Assembly: GCA_964432715.1 (NCBI GenBank)
Contig: CAYSOW010000079.1
Coordinates: forward strand, 1 to 9,643
DNA: 9,643 bases
Source of the DNA: Phocaeicola_A sp964432715
GTDB taxonomy: Bacteria; Bacteroidota; Bacteroidia; Bacteroidales; Bacteroidaceae
Direction of reading: 5' to 3'
The notes below the pieces were generated by a model. That model saw only the letters and a list, made by a program, of their open reading frames with translations, was not told the origin of the DNA and did not search any database. Of this stretch, positions 1 through 7,039 are shown piece after piece. The number at the start of each line of letters is the position of its first letter. Positions within the stretch are counted from its first letter, which is position 1. The position numbers and the translations under genes are program-made.

Positions 1-1094
1 AGGCTTTCAATACGAAGGTGGAGATGACGCTCTTCTCTTATCATGGCACCATTGACACGATGATGACTCCGATGGATTCCATCCGTTATTATAAGTATTT
101 CCTGCGCACGGGCTTCATGTCGATGGATCCCCATACGGGCTATGTGAAGGCCTACGTGGGAGGTCCCAACTACGCGCATTTCCAGTACGATATGGCCATG
201 GTGGGCCGCCGTCAGGTGGGTTCTACCATCAAACCTTATCTCTACGCCCTGGCGATGGAAAATGGCTTTACGCCTTGCGATGAGACACGCAACGTGGAGC
301 AGACCATCATCACGGAGGATGGACGTCGCTGGACGCCGCGTAACTCGTCGAACAAGAACTACGGGGAGATGGTGACGCTGAAGTGGGGCTTGGCCAACTC
401 GAACAACTGGATCTCGGCCTACCTGATGAGTAAGTTGAATCCGTATGCTTTCGTGCGTTTGCTGCATAGCTTCGGTATCCTGAACCGTGACATCAAGGCG
501 ACACCTTCGCTCTGTCTGGGTGTTTGCGAGATTTCTGTGGGCGAGATGGTGAGCGCTTACACGGCTTTTGCCAACAAGGGTATCCGTGTGGCTCCGCTCT
601 TCGTGACGCGCATTGAGGACAACGAAGGTAACGTGCTGGCCGACTTCTCTCCGCAGATGGAGGAGGTGATCAGTGAGGAGAGCTCGTATAAGATGCTGAC
701 GATGCTGCGTGCCGTAATCAATGAGGGTACCGGTGGTCGTGTGCGTTTCCGCTACGGCATTCAGGCGGATATGGGCGGTAAGACGGGTACCACGAACGAC
801 AACTCCGACGGTTGGTTCATGGGCTTCACGCCTTCGCTCGTGTCGGGCGTCTGGGTGGGCGGTGAGGACCGTGACATCCACTTCGATACGATGCAGTATG
901 GTCAGGGTGCCTCTATGGCTTTGCCTATCTGGGCCATCTATATGAATAAGGTGTTTGCCGACAAGTCGTTGGGTTACTCGCAAGACGATCGCTTTGAGTT
1001 CCCCGGTGGTTTCGATCCTTGCAACGTCAATTCCGAAGGCGAGGAGGAAGATGCTTCTTCCGGCGAGGGGGGTATTGATAATCTATTCGAATAG
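1..1094 (+). CDS. mrcA: Penicillin-binding protein 1A, C-terminal transpeptidase part (5' end off the window)
   Basis: Class A penicillin-binding protein, a membrane-anchored periplasmic enzyme that polymerises and cross-links peptidoglycan. The frame is open from base 3 (bases 1-2 belong to a cut codon), so the true start and the N-terminal glycosyltransferase domain lie to the left. A GTG at 18 is internal and not the start. What remains is the penicillin-binding transpeptidase domain with all three active-site motifs in order: SxxK (STIK, serine codon 222-224, lysine 231-233), SxN (SNN, 399-407) and KTGT (KTGTT, 780-794). The text before the catalytic serine (MSMDPHTGYVKAYVGG) is typical of PBP1A. 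The protein ends in an acidic, Gly/Ser-rich tail and stops at TAG 1092-1094. The next gene is convergent and a terminator lies between them. Domain and class are secure; the symbol is by analogy, because the glycosyltransferase half is not visible. Confidence 0.93.
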   Translation, partial: AFNTKVEMTLFSYHGTIDTMMTPMDSIRYYKYFLRTGFMSMDPHTGYVKAYVGGPNYAHFQYDMAMVGRRQVGSTIKPYLYALAMENGFTPCDETRNVEQTIITEDGRRWTPRNSSNKNYGEMVTLKWGLANSNNWISAYLMSKLNPYAFVRLLHSFGILNRDIKATPSLCLGVCEISVGEMVSAYTAFANKGIRVAPLFVTRIEDNEGNVLADFSPQMEEVISEESSYKMLTMLRAVINEGTGGRVRFRYGIQADMGGKTGTTNDNSDGWFMGFTPSLVSGVWVGGEDRDIHFDTMQYGQGASMALPIWAIYMNKVFADKSLGYSQDDRFEFPGGFDPCNVNSEGEEEDASSGEGGIDNLFE

Positions 1095-1111
1095 GAGATT
1101 GATTATCTCCT
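1093..1111 (+). other. Small perfect hairpin overlapping the PBP1A stop codon
   Basis: AGGAGA at 1093-1098 pairs perfectly with TCTCCT at 1106-1111 around a 7-base loop, so the last two bases of the stop codon lie in the stem. No T-run follows, so it is not a terminator by itself. It could protect the transcript 3' end or be chance. Confidence 0.25.
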
Positions 1112-1183
1112 GAATAGGGCATTGCAATCCTGTTCGATGAGATTCGATGAAAGAATATCATAGATTATGATTTAATTTGTAAA

Positions 1184-1231
1184 AAGGAAAAGCTCCGGAC
1201 CCGTTTATCGTGGTTTCGGAGCTTTTTCCTT
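1184..1231. terminator. Bidirectional intrinsic terminator between convergent genes
   Basis: A long inverted repeat: the left arm 1186-1202 and the right arm 1212-1229 share the core GCTCCG (1192-1197) and CGGAGC (1217-1222). The stem extends outward through AAAA/TTTT and inward through G:U and A:T pairs with one mismatch, around a loop of about nine bases. Reading plus, the right arm ends in a T-rich tract (1223-1231). Reading minus, the left arm also ends T-rich, because 1181-1191 is nearly all A on the plus strand. It can therefore stop transcription from both the PBP1A gene and the symporter gene, which converge on it. Confidence 0.82.
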
Positions 1232-1253
1232 GTATGAGATTCTTTATAAGCGA

Positions 1254-1308
1254 TTCTTATTTACAATCCTCACTCACCTCATCCAGGTGATCTTCCCAGA
1301 GATAGTGA
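1254..1308 (+). repeat. 55-base direct duplicate, left copy (contig-end overlap)
   Basis: These 55 bases are identical to 1409-1463 on the far side of the first N gap. The copy contains the last codons and stop of the symporter gene on the minus strand. The identity ends exactly at both gap edges, which points to an unmerged assembly overlap rather than a biological repeat. Confidence 0.95.
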
Positions 1309-1408
1309 NNNNNNNNNNNNNNNNNNNNNNNNNNNNNNNNNNNNNNNNNNNNNNNNNNNNNNNNNNNNNNNNNNNNNNNNNNNNNNNNNNNNNNNNNNNN
1401 NNNNNNNN
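1309..1408. other. Assembly gap (100 N), probably spurious
   Basis: Exactly 100 N. Because both flanks carry the same 55 bases, the two contigs most likely overlap and no sequence is missing. Collapsing the gap and one copy removes 155 bases and leaves about 160 bases between the PBP1A stop and the symporter stop. Confidence 0.95.
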
Positions 1409-1463
1409 TTCTTATTTACAATCCTCACTCACCTCATCCAGGTGATCTTCCCAGAGATAGTGA
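1409..1463 (+). repeat. 55-base direct duplicate, right copy (contig-end overlap)
   Basis: Identical to 1254-1308. This copy is continuous with the symporter coding sequence and holds its true 3' end (stop complement at 1412-1414). Confidence 0.95.
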
Positions 1464-2800
1464 CGAGTCTCCTTCACCAGCACACCTGCCAGCAGAATCA
1501 AGCAAATCAAGTTGGGTATAGCCATCAGCGCGTTTGTCAAGTCGCCCACGTTCCACACCAAGTCGATGCTGCATAGCGCACCACCGAAGGTAGCCAGAAT
1601 CCAGAGCGTACGGTAAATTTTTCTGCCCAGCAGACCATGCTTGCCCAGCAGATACTCCAGCGCCTTCTCGCCGTAGTACGACCAACCCAGAATGGTAGAG
1701 AACACAAAAGTAAAGATAGCGATGGTAAGGAAGATACCCCCCATATTCATGCCTCCGATGTTCAGCGGCAGTTGCTCAAAGGCACGCTTGGTCAGTGATG
1801 CTCCCGCCGAGCAATCCACCCCGTTATCCGCAATGATGGTACTCACCAGCACCAGTCCCGTGAGGGCACAAATCACCACCGTGTCCCAGAACACCGAAGT
1901 GCTCGACACCAATGCCTGACGCACCGGGTTGCGTGTACGTGCCGCAGCCGCCACAATCGGAGCCGAGCCCATGCCCGACTCGTTCGAGAAGAGTCCGCGA
2001 GCCACACCGAAACGCATGGCCAGCATCAGAGACGAGCCCAGGAAACCACCCGCAGCAGCGCGAGAGGTGAAAGCACTCTTCACAATGATACAGAGTGCCT
2101 CCCAGAGATACGCATGATTGACCACCAGCAGGGTGAAACAGCCCAGGATGTAGAAGAGTGCCATGAAAGGCACCAGCATCTCACACACCTTCGCGATGCC
2201 CTTTACGCCCCACACAATGACCGCAGCAATCATCAGCGCCACCGCCGAGGCCGTATAGATGGACGGAATGTTGAAAGTCTCCTTCATCACCGAAGCAATG
2301 GCATTACTCTGCACCATGCCACCGATGCCGAAGCTGGCGATAAAGGTAAAGATGCAAAACAGCACGGCCAGCCATTTCCAGCCCAGTCCGCGCTCAATGG
2401 CATACATCGGTCCGCCCAGCATCCGTCCGTCCTTCGCCTTCACGCGATACTTCACCGCCAGCAGTCCCTCGGCATATTTGGTAGAGATGCCCAGCACACC
2501 GGTAATCCAGCACCAGAACACCGCTCCCGGTCCACCGGCCGTAATGGCTGTAGCCACACCGATGATGTTACCGGTGCCAATGGTCGCCGCCAGTCCCGTA
2601 GCCAGCGCACTAAACTGACTCACGTCGCCGTCGGAACCCTTGTCCTTCGTGACCGACAAGCGGATGGCCTTCAGCAAATAACGTTGAGGTACTCTTAATC
2701 GAATCGTGAGGTACAAGTGAGTACCCACCAACAAGATAATCATCGGCCACCCCCAGAGGAAGCCATTGATAATAGATAGCAGTTCATTCAAACTCTCCAT
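1412..2800 (-). CDS. Sodium:alanine/glycine symporter, AGCS family
   Basis: Inner-membrane secondary transporter that takes up a small amino acid, probably alanine or glycine, with sodium. The 462 residues are the usual family length and are hydrophobic throughout, with about ten membrane segments. Family marks: the N-terminal NGFLWGWPMIILLVGTHLYL (residues 12-31), the glycine-rich ATIGTGNIIGVATAI (72-86), and the signature GLFSNESGMGSAPIVAAAA (269-287), whose SNE-GMGSAP core is characteristic of AGCS. The ATG at 2798-2800 gives the standard N-terminus; the leader is A/T-rich with no Shine-Dalgarno. The gene starts 62 bases after the stop of the calcium ATPase on the same strand. I see no TAnnTTTG promoter in between, so co-transcription is possible. 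It converges on the bidirectional terminator at 1184-1231. Glutamine is a possible alternative substrate; sequence alone does not settle this. Confidence 0.93.
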   Translation of the reverse strand: MESLNELLSIINGFLWGWPMIILLVGTHLYLTIRLRVPQRYLLKAIRLSVTKDKGSDGDVSQFSALATGLAATIGTGNIIGVATAITAGGPGAVFWCWITGVLGISTKYAEGLLAVKYRVKAKDGRMLGGPMYAIERGLGWKWLAVLFCIFTFIASFGIGGMVQSNAIASVMKETFNIPSIYTASAVALMIAAVIVWGVKGIAKVCEMLVPFMALFYILGCFTLLVVNHAYLWEALCIIVKSAFTSRAAAGGFLGSSLMLAMRFGVARGLFSNESGMGSAPIVAAAARTRNPVRQALVSSTSVFWDTVVICALTGLVLVSTIIADNGVDCSAGASLTKRAFEQLPLNIGGMNMGGIFLTIAIFTFVFSTILGWSYYGEKALEYLLGKHGLLGRKIYRTLWILATFGGALCSIDLVWNVGDLTNALMAIPNLICLILLAGVLVKETRHYLWEDHLDEVSEDCK

Positions 2801-2849
2801 AAAATATAATTACATTAAAACTCTAAATTCCTTTGCGCCTGTAGCGAAT

Positions 2850-2867
2850 CACTTCATGCACTTCATG
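2850..2867 (-). repeat. Tandem 9-base repeat at the ATPase stop codon
   Basis: CACTTCATG occurs twice back to back (2850-2858 and 2859-2867, plus-strand reading). The coding strand of the ATPase reads TGA at its stop (2863-2865) and, nine bases on, a second in-frame TGA. The repeat is too short to distinguish a small duplication from chance. Confidence 0.4.
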
Positions 2868-5631
2868 ATCTTTTTCTTTTCTTCGGATGCTGTGCCCATC
2901 GAATCAACTCCCCAATCCAGAGCACCGGAGAGGTGAGAAGCAACAGCCACAGCCACGTCTGCATCGGGAGGGGAACCGTGCGGAACAACGCTCCGCCCCA
3001 TTGCACGATGAGGAACTGACCCACCAGTATCACCAGGGCCACCGCCGGCAGCGTGTAAGTGTGCTTAAACCCACTGAAGGCCGAACGTTGACTGCCCCAC
3101 ACACGGGCGTTGAAGAGGTTCCAGAACTGCATCAATACGAACACCGTGAAGAAGATAGTCAGTGCGTAGGGAGTGATGCCCCCGTTCACCATAAAGTAGC
3201 CGTAGAGCGCCCCTAAAGCCACGATAAAGGCAATGCCCCAACCGAGGATGGTGCGCATCATCGACGGTGTGATGATGAACGCCTCACTGCTTCGCGGCTG
3301 CTCCTGCATCACCTCGTCGTTAGGCGGAATAGAGGCCAGCGCCAGTGCGGCAAAGGTATCCATAATCAGGTTCACCCAGAGCATCTGCGTCACCGTCAGC
3401 GGTGAGTCGAAGCCCGAGATACTTCCCGCCAGCACGATAAACATCGCCACCATGTTGATGGTCAGCTGGAACGCAATGAAACGTTGAATGTTTTTGTAGA
3501 GCGAACGTCCCCACATCACCGCCGTACCGATAGATCGGAACGAGTCGTCGAGTAGGGTGATGTCGCTCGCCTCCTTGGCCACTGAAGTGCCCGAGCCCAT
3601 GCTGAGGCCCACCTGCGCGAAGTTGAGGGCAGGTGCGTCGTTTGTGCCGTCGCCGGTCACAGCCACCACCTCGCCCTGCTGCTGCAGCAGAGTCACCAGT
3701 CGCTGCTTGTCGGTTGGACGGGCGCGCGCCATGATGTGAATCTCCTTGGCACGTTGCGCCGCCTCGTCGTCTCCCAACGCAGCAAACTCCGTACCGGTGA
3801 TGCAAGCCGTGTCGGGCGTCTCCGGCTTCCACAAGCCAATCTGACGACCAATCTCTTTGGCAGTTCCCGGAGTGTCTCCGGTCACCATCTTGATCTCGAT
3901 GCCCGCCTGCTGACAGCGAGCCACCGCCTCCGGAACCTCCGGACGAATCGGGTCGGCAATTGCCACCATACCCATCCATTGGAAGTCGCTCAGCGTCAGC
4001 AAATCCTTCGGATCAAAAGGTCTTCTNNNNNNNNNNNNNNNNNNNNNNNNNNNNNNNNNNNNNNNNNNNNNNNNNNNNNNNNNNNNNNNNNNNNNNNNNN
4101 NNNNNNNNNNNNNNNNNNNNNNNNNNTCCTCGGAAATCTCCTTCACCGCGAAAGCCAGTGTGCGGAGTGCCTTCTGCTGATAGCCCGCCAAAGCAGCCTC
4201 TATCGCGGGTTGTACACCCTCCAGCGGAGCCGTTGCGCCCTCGGCTGTATATCGTTCGGAGCAACGACGCATCACCGCCTCCGGAGCTCCTTTCAGGTAG
4301 ATGCGCAGACGATTGTCGACTGCAGATCTCACCACCGTCATCATCACTTTATATTCGGTAGAGAAGGGGAGTTGCACCAGCGTCTCCGCCTTGTTGCGCC
4401 AAGTCAGAAAGTCCTCACCCTGCGCCTGCAGCCACTTCAGACAGGCAATCTCCGTGGGGTTACCCATGCCCGTCACACCCTCGCTCGTGGTCTCCACGTA
4501 AGCCGTGGTGTTCAGGGAGATACCTTCCGCCAACAGCGCGGGGAGGGCGCCTTTTCCCATCTGCTCAAAGTTTGCCTCCTGCACCGTCATCTGGTTCTGC
4601 GTCAGCGTACCCGTCTTATCCGTGCAAATCACCGTCACCGCACCCATCGTCTCACTGGCATGCATCTTGCGCACCAGGTTGTTTGTAGAGAGCATCCGTC
4701 GCATATTGAGCGCCAGACTCAGCGTGATGCTCATCGGCAAGCCCTCGGGCACCGTTACCACCACCAGCGTCACTGCCACCATGAAGTAGTGCAGAATCTG
4801 CTGGAAGAAAAGCAGATAGCTATCCGTGTCCGTCAACGGCTCGTCGGTGAAGGCATGATAACACGCTTTCGCCAGCAACACCACAAAGGTGAGACCGGCC
4901 ACGCTGAAACCCACCTTCCCAATCAGGCTCGCCAAGTGCGTCAGCTGTCGGTTGAGCGGCGTCTCCTCCTCCGGTTCCTCCGTAGCCAGACGTGCCACCT
5001 TACCAATCTCCGTTGCGTCGCCCACCAGCTCCACACGCATCACCCCGTGACCGTTGGTCACCGTTGTGCCACGCAACACCCGGTTGGAAGGGTAGGTTGC
5101 CTCCTCGTCAAAGAGCGCCTCCACCGTGGTCTTCTCCACCATCAGCTCGCCCGTCAAGCTCGATTCATTCACCTGCAGCGAGATAGCCTCCAGCAGCGTG
5201 CCGTCGGCAGGAATCTCCTCGCCGCCCTCCAGCAGCACCACGTCGCCCACCACAATCTCCTTGCGGGCCACCTCCTGCACCTTTCCGTCGCGAATCACGC
5301 GCACCGGTGTCTCCTCCTTGCCGGCATTCAGCAAGTCGAACTTCCTCGCCGCGTCATACTCAAAGTAGAAACCGACGGTGGTGGCCAGAAAGACCGCCAG
5401 AATGATGCCGATGGTCTCGGCAAAATCTCCCTCAAAACAAGCGATGAGGAAGGAGAGTACCACGGCGAAAAGGAGCACCTTAATCACCGGGTCCTGATAT
5501 TTTTCCAGATAGAGCTTCCAAAGGGGCGTCTTGGCAGGAGGCGTCAGCAGGTTCTCACCATGCTTTTTCCGGCTCTCCTCCACCTGTGCCGCCGTCAGTC
5601 CCTCGTACTTCAAATGGGCTTCGTTAGACAT
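2863..5631 (-). CDS. Calcium-translocating P-type ATPase, PMCA type (type IIB), with internal assembly gap
   Basis: Inner-membrane pump that uses ATP to export Ca2+. There are 922 positions, 34 of them unknown because of the gap at 4027-4126. The domain order is complete: N-terminal cation-ATPase region (about 1-45), first membrane pair (about 50-91), actuator domain with TGE (160-162), M4 with PEGLP (295-299), phosphorylation loop DKTGTLTQNQ (aspartate 338), nucleotide-binding KGAPE (447-451), TGD (584-586), hinge GDGTND (660-665), M6 with NLIMD (754-758), then the last four membrane segments and a basic tail. Asn754 and Asp758 with the M4 PEGLP are the calcium-site pattern of type II pumps. 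The actuator motif is TGEL rather than the usual TGES. The start ATG (5629-5631) follows a very A-rich leader; its promoter lies in the gap at 5654-5753. Reading frame agrees on both sides of the internal gap. Confidence 0.94.
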   Translation of the reverse strand: MSNEAHLKYEGLTAAQVEESRKKHGENLLTPPAKTPLWKLYLEKYQDPVIKVLLFAVVLSFLIACFEGDFAETIGIILAVFLATTVGFYFEYDAARKFDLLNAGKEETPVRVIRDGKVQEVARKEIVVGDVVLLEGGEEIPADGTLLEAISLQVNESSLTGELMVEKTTVEALFDEEATYPSNRVLRGTTVTNGHGVMRVELVGDATEIGKVARLATEEPEEETPLNRQLTHLASLIGKVGFSVAGLTFVVLLAKACYHAFTDEPLTDTDSYLLFFQQILHYFMVAVTLVVVTVPEGLPMSITLSLALNMRRMLSTNNLVRKMHASETMGAVTVICTDKTGTLTQNQMTVQEANFEQMGKGALPALLAEGISLNTTAYVETTSEGVTGMGNPTEIACLKWLQAQGEDFLTWRNKAETLVQLPFSTEYKVMMTVVRSAVDNRLRIYLKGAPEAVMRRCSERYTAEGATAPLEGVQPAIEAALAGYQQKALRTLAFAVKEISEXXXXXXXXXXXXXXXXXXXXXXXXXXXXXXXXXXRRPFDPKDLLTLSDFQWMGMVAIADPIRPEVPEAVARCQQAGIEIKMVTGDTPGTAKEIGRQIGLWKPETPDTACITGTEFAALGDDEAAQRAKEIHIMARARPTDKQRLVTLLQQQGEVVAVTGDGTNDAPALNFAQVGLSMGSGTSVAKEASDITLLDDSFRSIGTAVMWGRSLYKNIQRFIAFQLTINMVAMFIVLAGSISGFDSPLTVTQMLWVNLIMDTFAALALASIPPNDEVMQEQPRSSEAFIITPSMMRTILGWGIAFIVALGALYGYFMVNGGITPYALTIFFTVFVLMQFWNLFNARVWGSQRSAFSGFKHTYTLPAVALVILVGQFLIVQWGGALFRTVPLPMQTWLWLLLLTSPVLWIGELIRWAQHPKKRKRS
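4027..4126. other. Assembly gap (100 N) inside the calcium ATPase gene
   Basis: A placeholder of exactly 100 N between residue 501 (EISE) and the RRPFDP segment, in the linker between the nucleotide-binding and phosphorylation domains. The flanks share no overlap. The 888 known residues already approach the usual family size, so the missing piece is probably short. Confidence 0.9.
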
Positions 5632-5653
5632 GACTTATCTTGTTTCTTTTTTT
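5632..5653 (-). promoter_or_regulatory. A-rich translation leader of the calcium ATPase gene
   Basis: On the minus strand the 22 bases before the ATG are almost all purine, beginning with seven A and containing AAGA and GATAAG, with no Shine-Dalgarno. A-rich unstructured leaders are the usual initiation context in Bacteroidota. The leader is cut by the gap, so no promoter can be read. Confidence 0.4.
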
Positions 5654-5753
5654 NNNNNNNNNNNNNNNNNNNNNNNNNNNNNNNNNNNNNNNNNNNNNNN
5701 NNNNNNNNNNNNNNNNNNNNNNNNNNNNNNNNNNNNNNNNNNNNNNNNNNNNN
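5654..5753. other. Assembly gap (100 N) between aroB and the ATPase gene
   Basis: A placeholder gap that hides the last codon or codons and stop of aroB and most of the aroB-ATPase intergenic region, including any ATPase promoter or aroB terminator. The left flank ends in a run of seven T. No duplicated flank is seen. Confidence 0.9.
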
Positions 5754-6808
5754 CCCATCGACTCCCGGTAGAAATCGAGCATCTCGAAGATCTCCTCCTT
5801 GCCGGCCGACTGGTTGATACGTACGTCGCCCATGCCGCCCAAGAGGGTAAAGTTGATGATGCCCGACTCATTCTTCTTGTCGTGCGTCATCAGCTCATAC
5901 AGCCGGTCGTACTCCTTGCAGTCGAAGGTGAACACCCCGTAGGTCTCCTTGATGAACTGCAGCGTCTGTTGCAGCGCACTCTTCGGAAAGCCCGTCTTCA
6001 CCACCGAGAAGTAAAGCTCGCACACCAGTCCCCACGCCACCGCGTAGCCATGCAGACAAGGGCGATGCTCCTCCAGCGCCAGACTCTCAAAGGCATGGCC
6101 CACCGTATGGCCCAGGTTGAGCGCCTTGCGGATGCCCTTCTCAAAAGGATCCTCCGTCACCACGCGCTCCTTGATGCCCACCGACTGCTCCACCAGCTGC
6201 TGCAACTTGCGGTAGTCGGGGTTCAGAATGTCAAACTGCAGCAACTCCGCCCATTCGCGCTCACTGCTCAGCAAGCCATGCTTCAGCATCTCCGCATAGC
6301 CCGAGCAAAGGTTGGCACGGTCGAGCGACCGCAGAAACTCCGTGTCGATAATCACATATTTCGTAGGCGAGAAGACACCCACCTCGTTCTTCAGTCCGTT
6401 GAAGTTGATGCCCGTCTTGCCGCCCACCGAAGCATCCACCATCGCCAACAGCGTTGTCGGGATGTTGATAAACTGAATGCCACGTTTGAAGGTAGCCGCC
6501 GCAAAACCACCCAAGTCGGTCACCATACCGCCGCCCAGGTTGATCATCAGCGAGTGACGCGTCGCCCCCTTGTCGCCCAAGCTCTTCCATACGAAAGCCA
6601 GCGTCTCCAGGGTCTTATGCACATCCTCCGCCCCAATCACAATCTCCTCCGCTCCTTGCAGGCAAGCGAAATTGCTGATCAGCGGCAAACAGCATTGATG
6701 GGTATGCTCATCCGTGAGCAGAAATAATTTATCGTGTTTCGAATCCGCCAAAGCCTCGCTGAGGCTCTGCTCCAGATTCTCTGAGTAAATAATCTTTTGT
6801 TGACTCAT
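5754..6808 (-). CDS. aroB: 3-dehydroquinate synthase (3' end lost in gap)
   Basis: Cytoplasmic NAD- and metal-dependent enzyme that converts DAHP to 3-dehydroquinate, the second step of the shikimate pathway to aromatic amino acids. 351 residues are visible, close to full family length. Marks: the NAD-binding NLGGGMVTDLGGFAAATFKR (90-109), IPTTLLAMVDASVGGKTGIN (116-135), and the three expected metal ligands Glu173 (AEMLKHG), His234 (first His of GHTVGHA) and His253 (LHGYAVAWG). The last readable codon is Met at 5756-5758, followed by GG of a likely glycine codon, so the protein probably ends within a few residues inside the gap. Reading on through the N run gives a false C-terminus that overlaps the ATPase start. 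ATG at 6806-6808. It has its own promoter-like element at 6844-6851. Confidence 0.95.
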
Positions 6809-6843
6809 AATATATATAATATAGGTGTAAAAGTAAAAACGAA

Positions 6844-6851
6844 CAAATGTA
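6844..6851 (-). promoter_or_regulatory. Bacteroidota -7 promoter element for aroB
   Basis: On the minus strand this reads TACATTTG, a perfect match to TAnnTTTG, 35 bases before the aroB ATG, giving a leader of about 30 bases. I see no clear TTTG-like -33 element upstream, where the sequence is only moderately A/T-rich. The same octamer stands before the 5'-nucleotidase gene. Confidence 0.6.
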
Positions 6852-6893
6852 CACTAAAATATTGATTCCCCTATGATTTCGGCAGAATTTTCC

Positions 6894-6993
6894 NNNNNNN
6901 NNNNNNNNNNNNNNNNNNNNNNNNNNNNNNNNNNNNNNNNNNNNNNNNNNNNNNNNNNNNNNNNNNNNNNNNNNNNNNNNNNNNNNNNNNNNN
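6894..6993. other. Assembly gap (100 N) between nudC and aroB
   Basis: A placeholder gap. The known intergenic sequence is 6809-6893, with the aroB promoter, and 6994-7039, where I see nothing beyond a weak bulged hairpin. The true distance between nudC and aroB is unknown. Confidence 0.9.
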
Positions 6994-7039
6994 GTTTAAA
7001 TCAGCGGCTTTATCATCGCAGGGAAATCAACCCTCTGCG

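Noticed and set aside
1133..1150. Direct repeat TTCGATGA (1133-1140 and 1143-1150)
   Set aside because: Only eight bases in two copies in a noncoding spacer; it could easily be chance and has no associated structure.
1230..1445. 71-codon plus-strand frame across the first gap
   Set aside because: It exists only because of the placeholder N run and the duplicated contig ends.
2114..2698. 194-codon plus-strand reading frame
   Set aside because: It is an in-register antisense shadow of the AGCS symporter.
2801..2808. TATATTTT just before the symporter start (minus strand) as a -7 element
   Set aside because: It has one mismatch to TAnnTTTG and directly abuts the ATG, leaving no room for a transcription start and leader.
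3736..5817. 693-codon plus-strand reading frame
   Set aside because: It is antisense and in register with the calcium ATPase, begins at GTG, runs through two N gaps and gives an Arg/His/Gln-rich sequence with no domain.
5531..6727. 398-codon plus-strand reading frame
   Set aside because: It is antisense to aroB and the ATPase start and crosses a 100-N gap; the sense aroB motifs are unambiguous.
1309..6993. The four N runs as sites of inserted elements
   Set aside because: All are exactly 100 N, the usual scaffolding default, and no inverted repeats or target-site duplications flank them; the one duplicated flank is a contig overlap.
7018..7038. Hairpin downstream of nudC as a terminator
   Set aside because: The stem needs a two-base bulge and no T-run follows on the minus strand.
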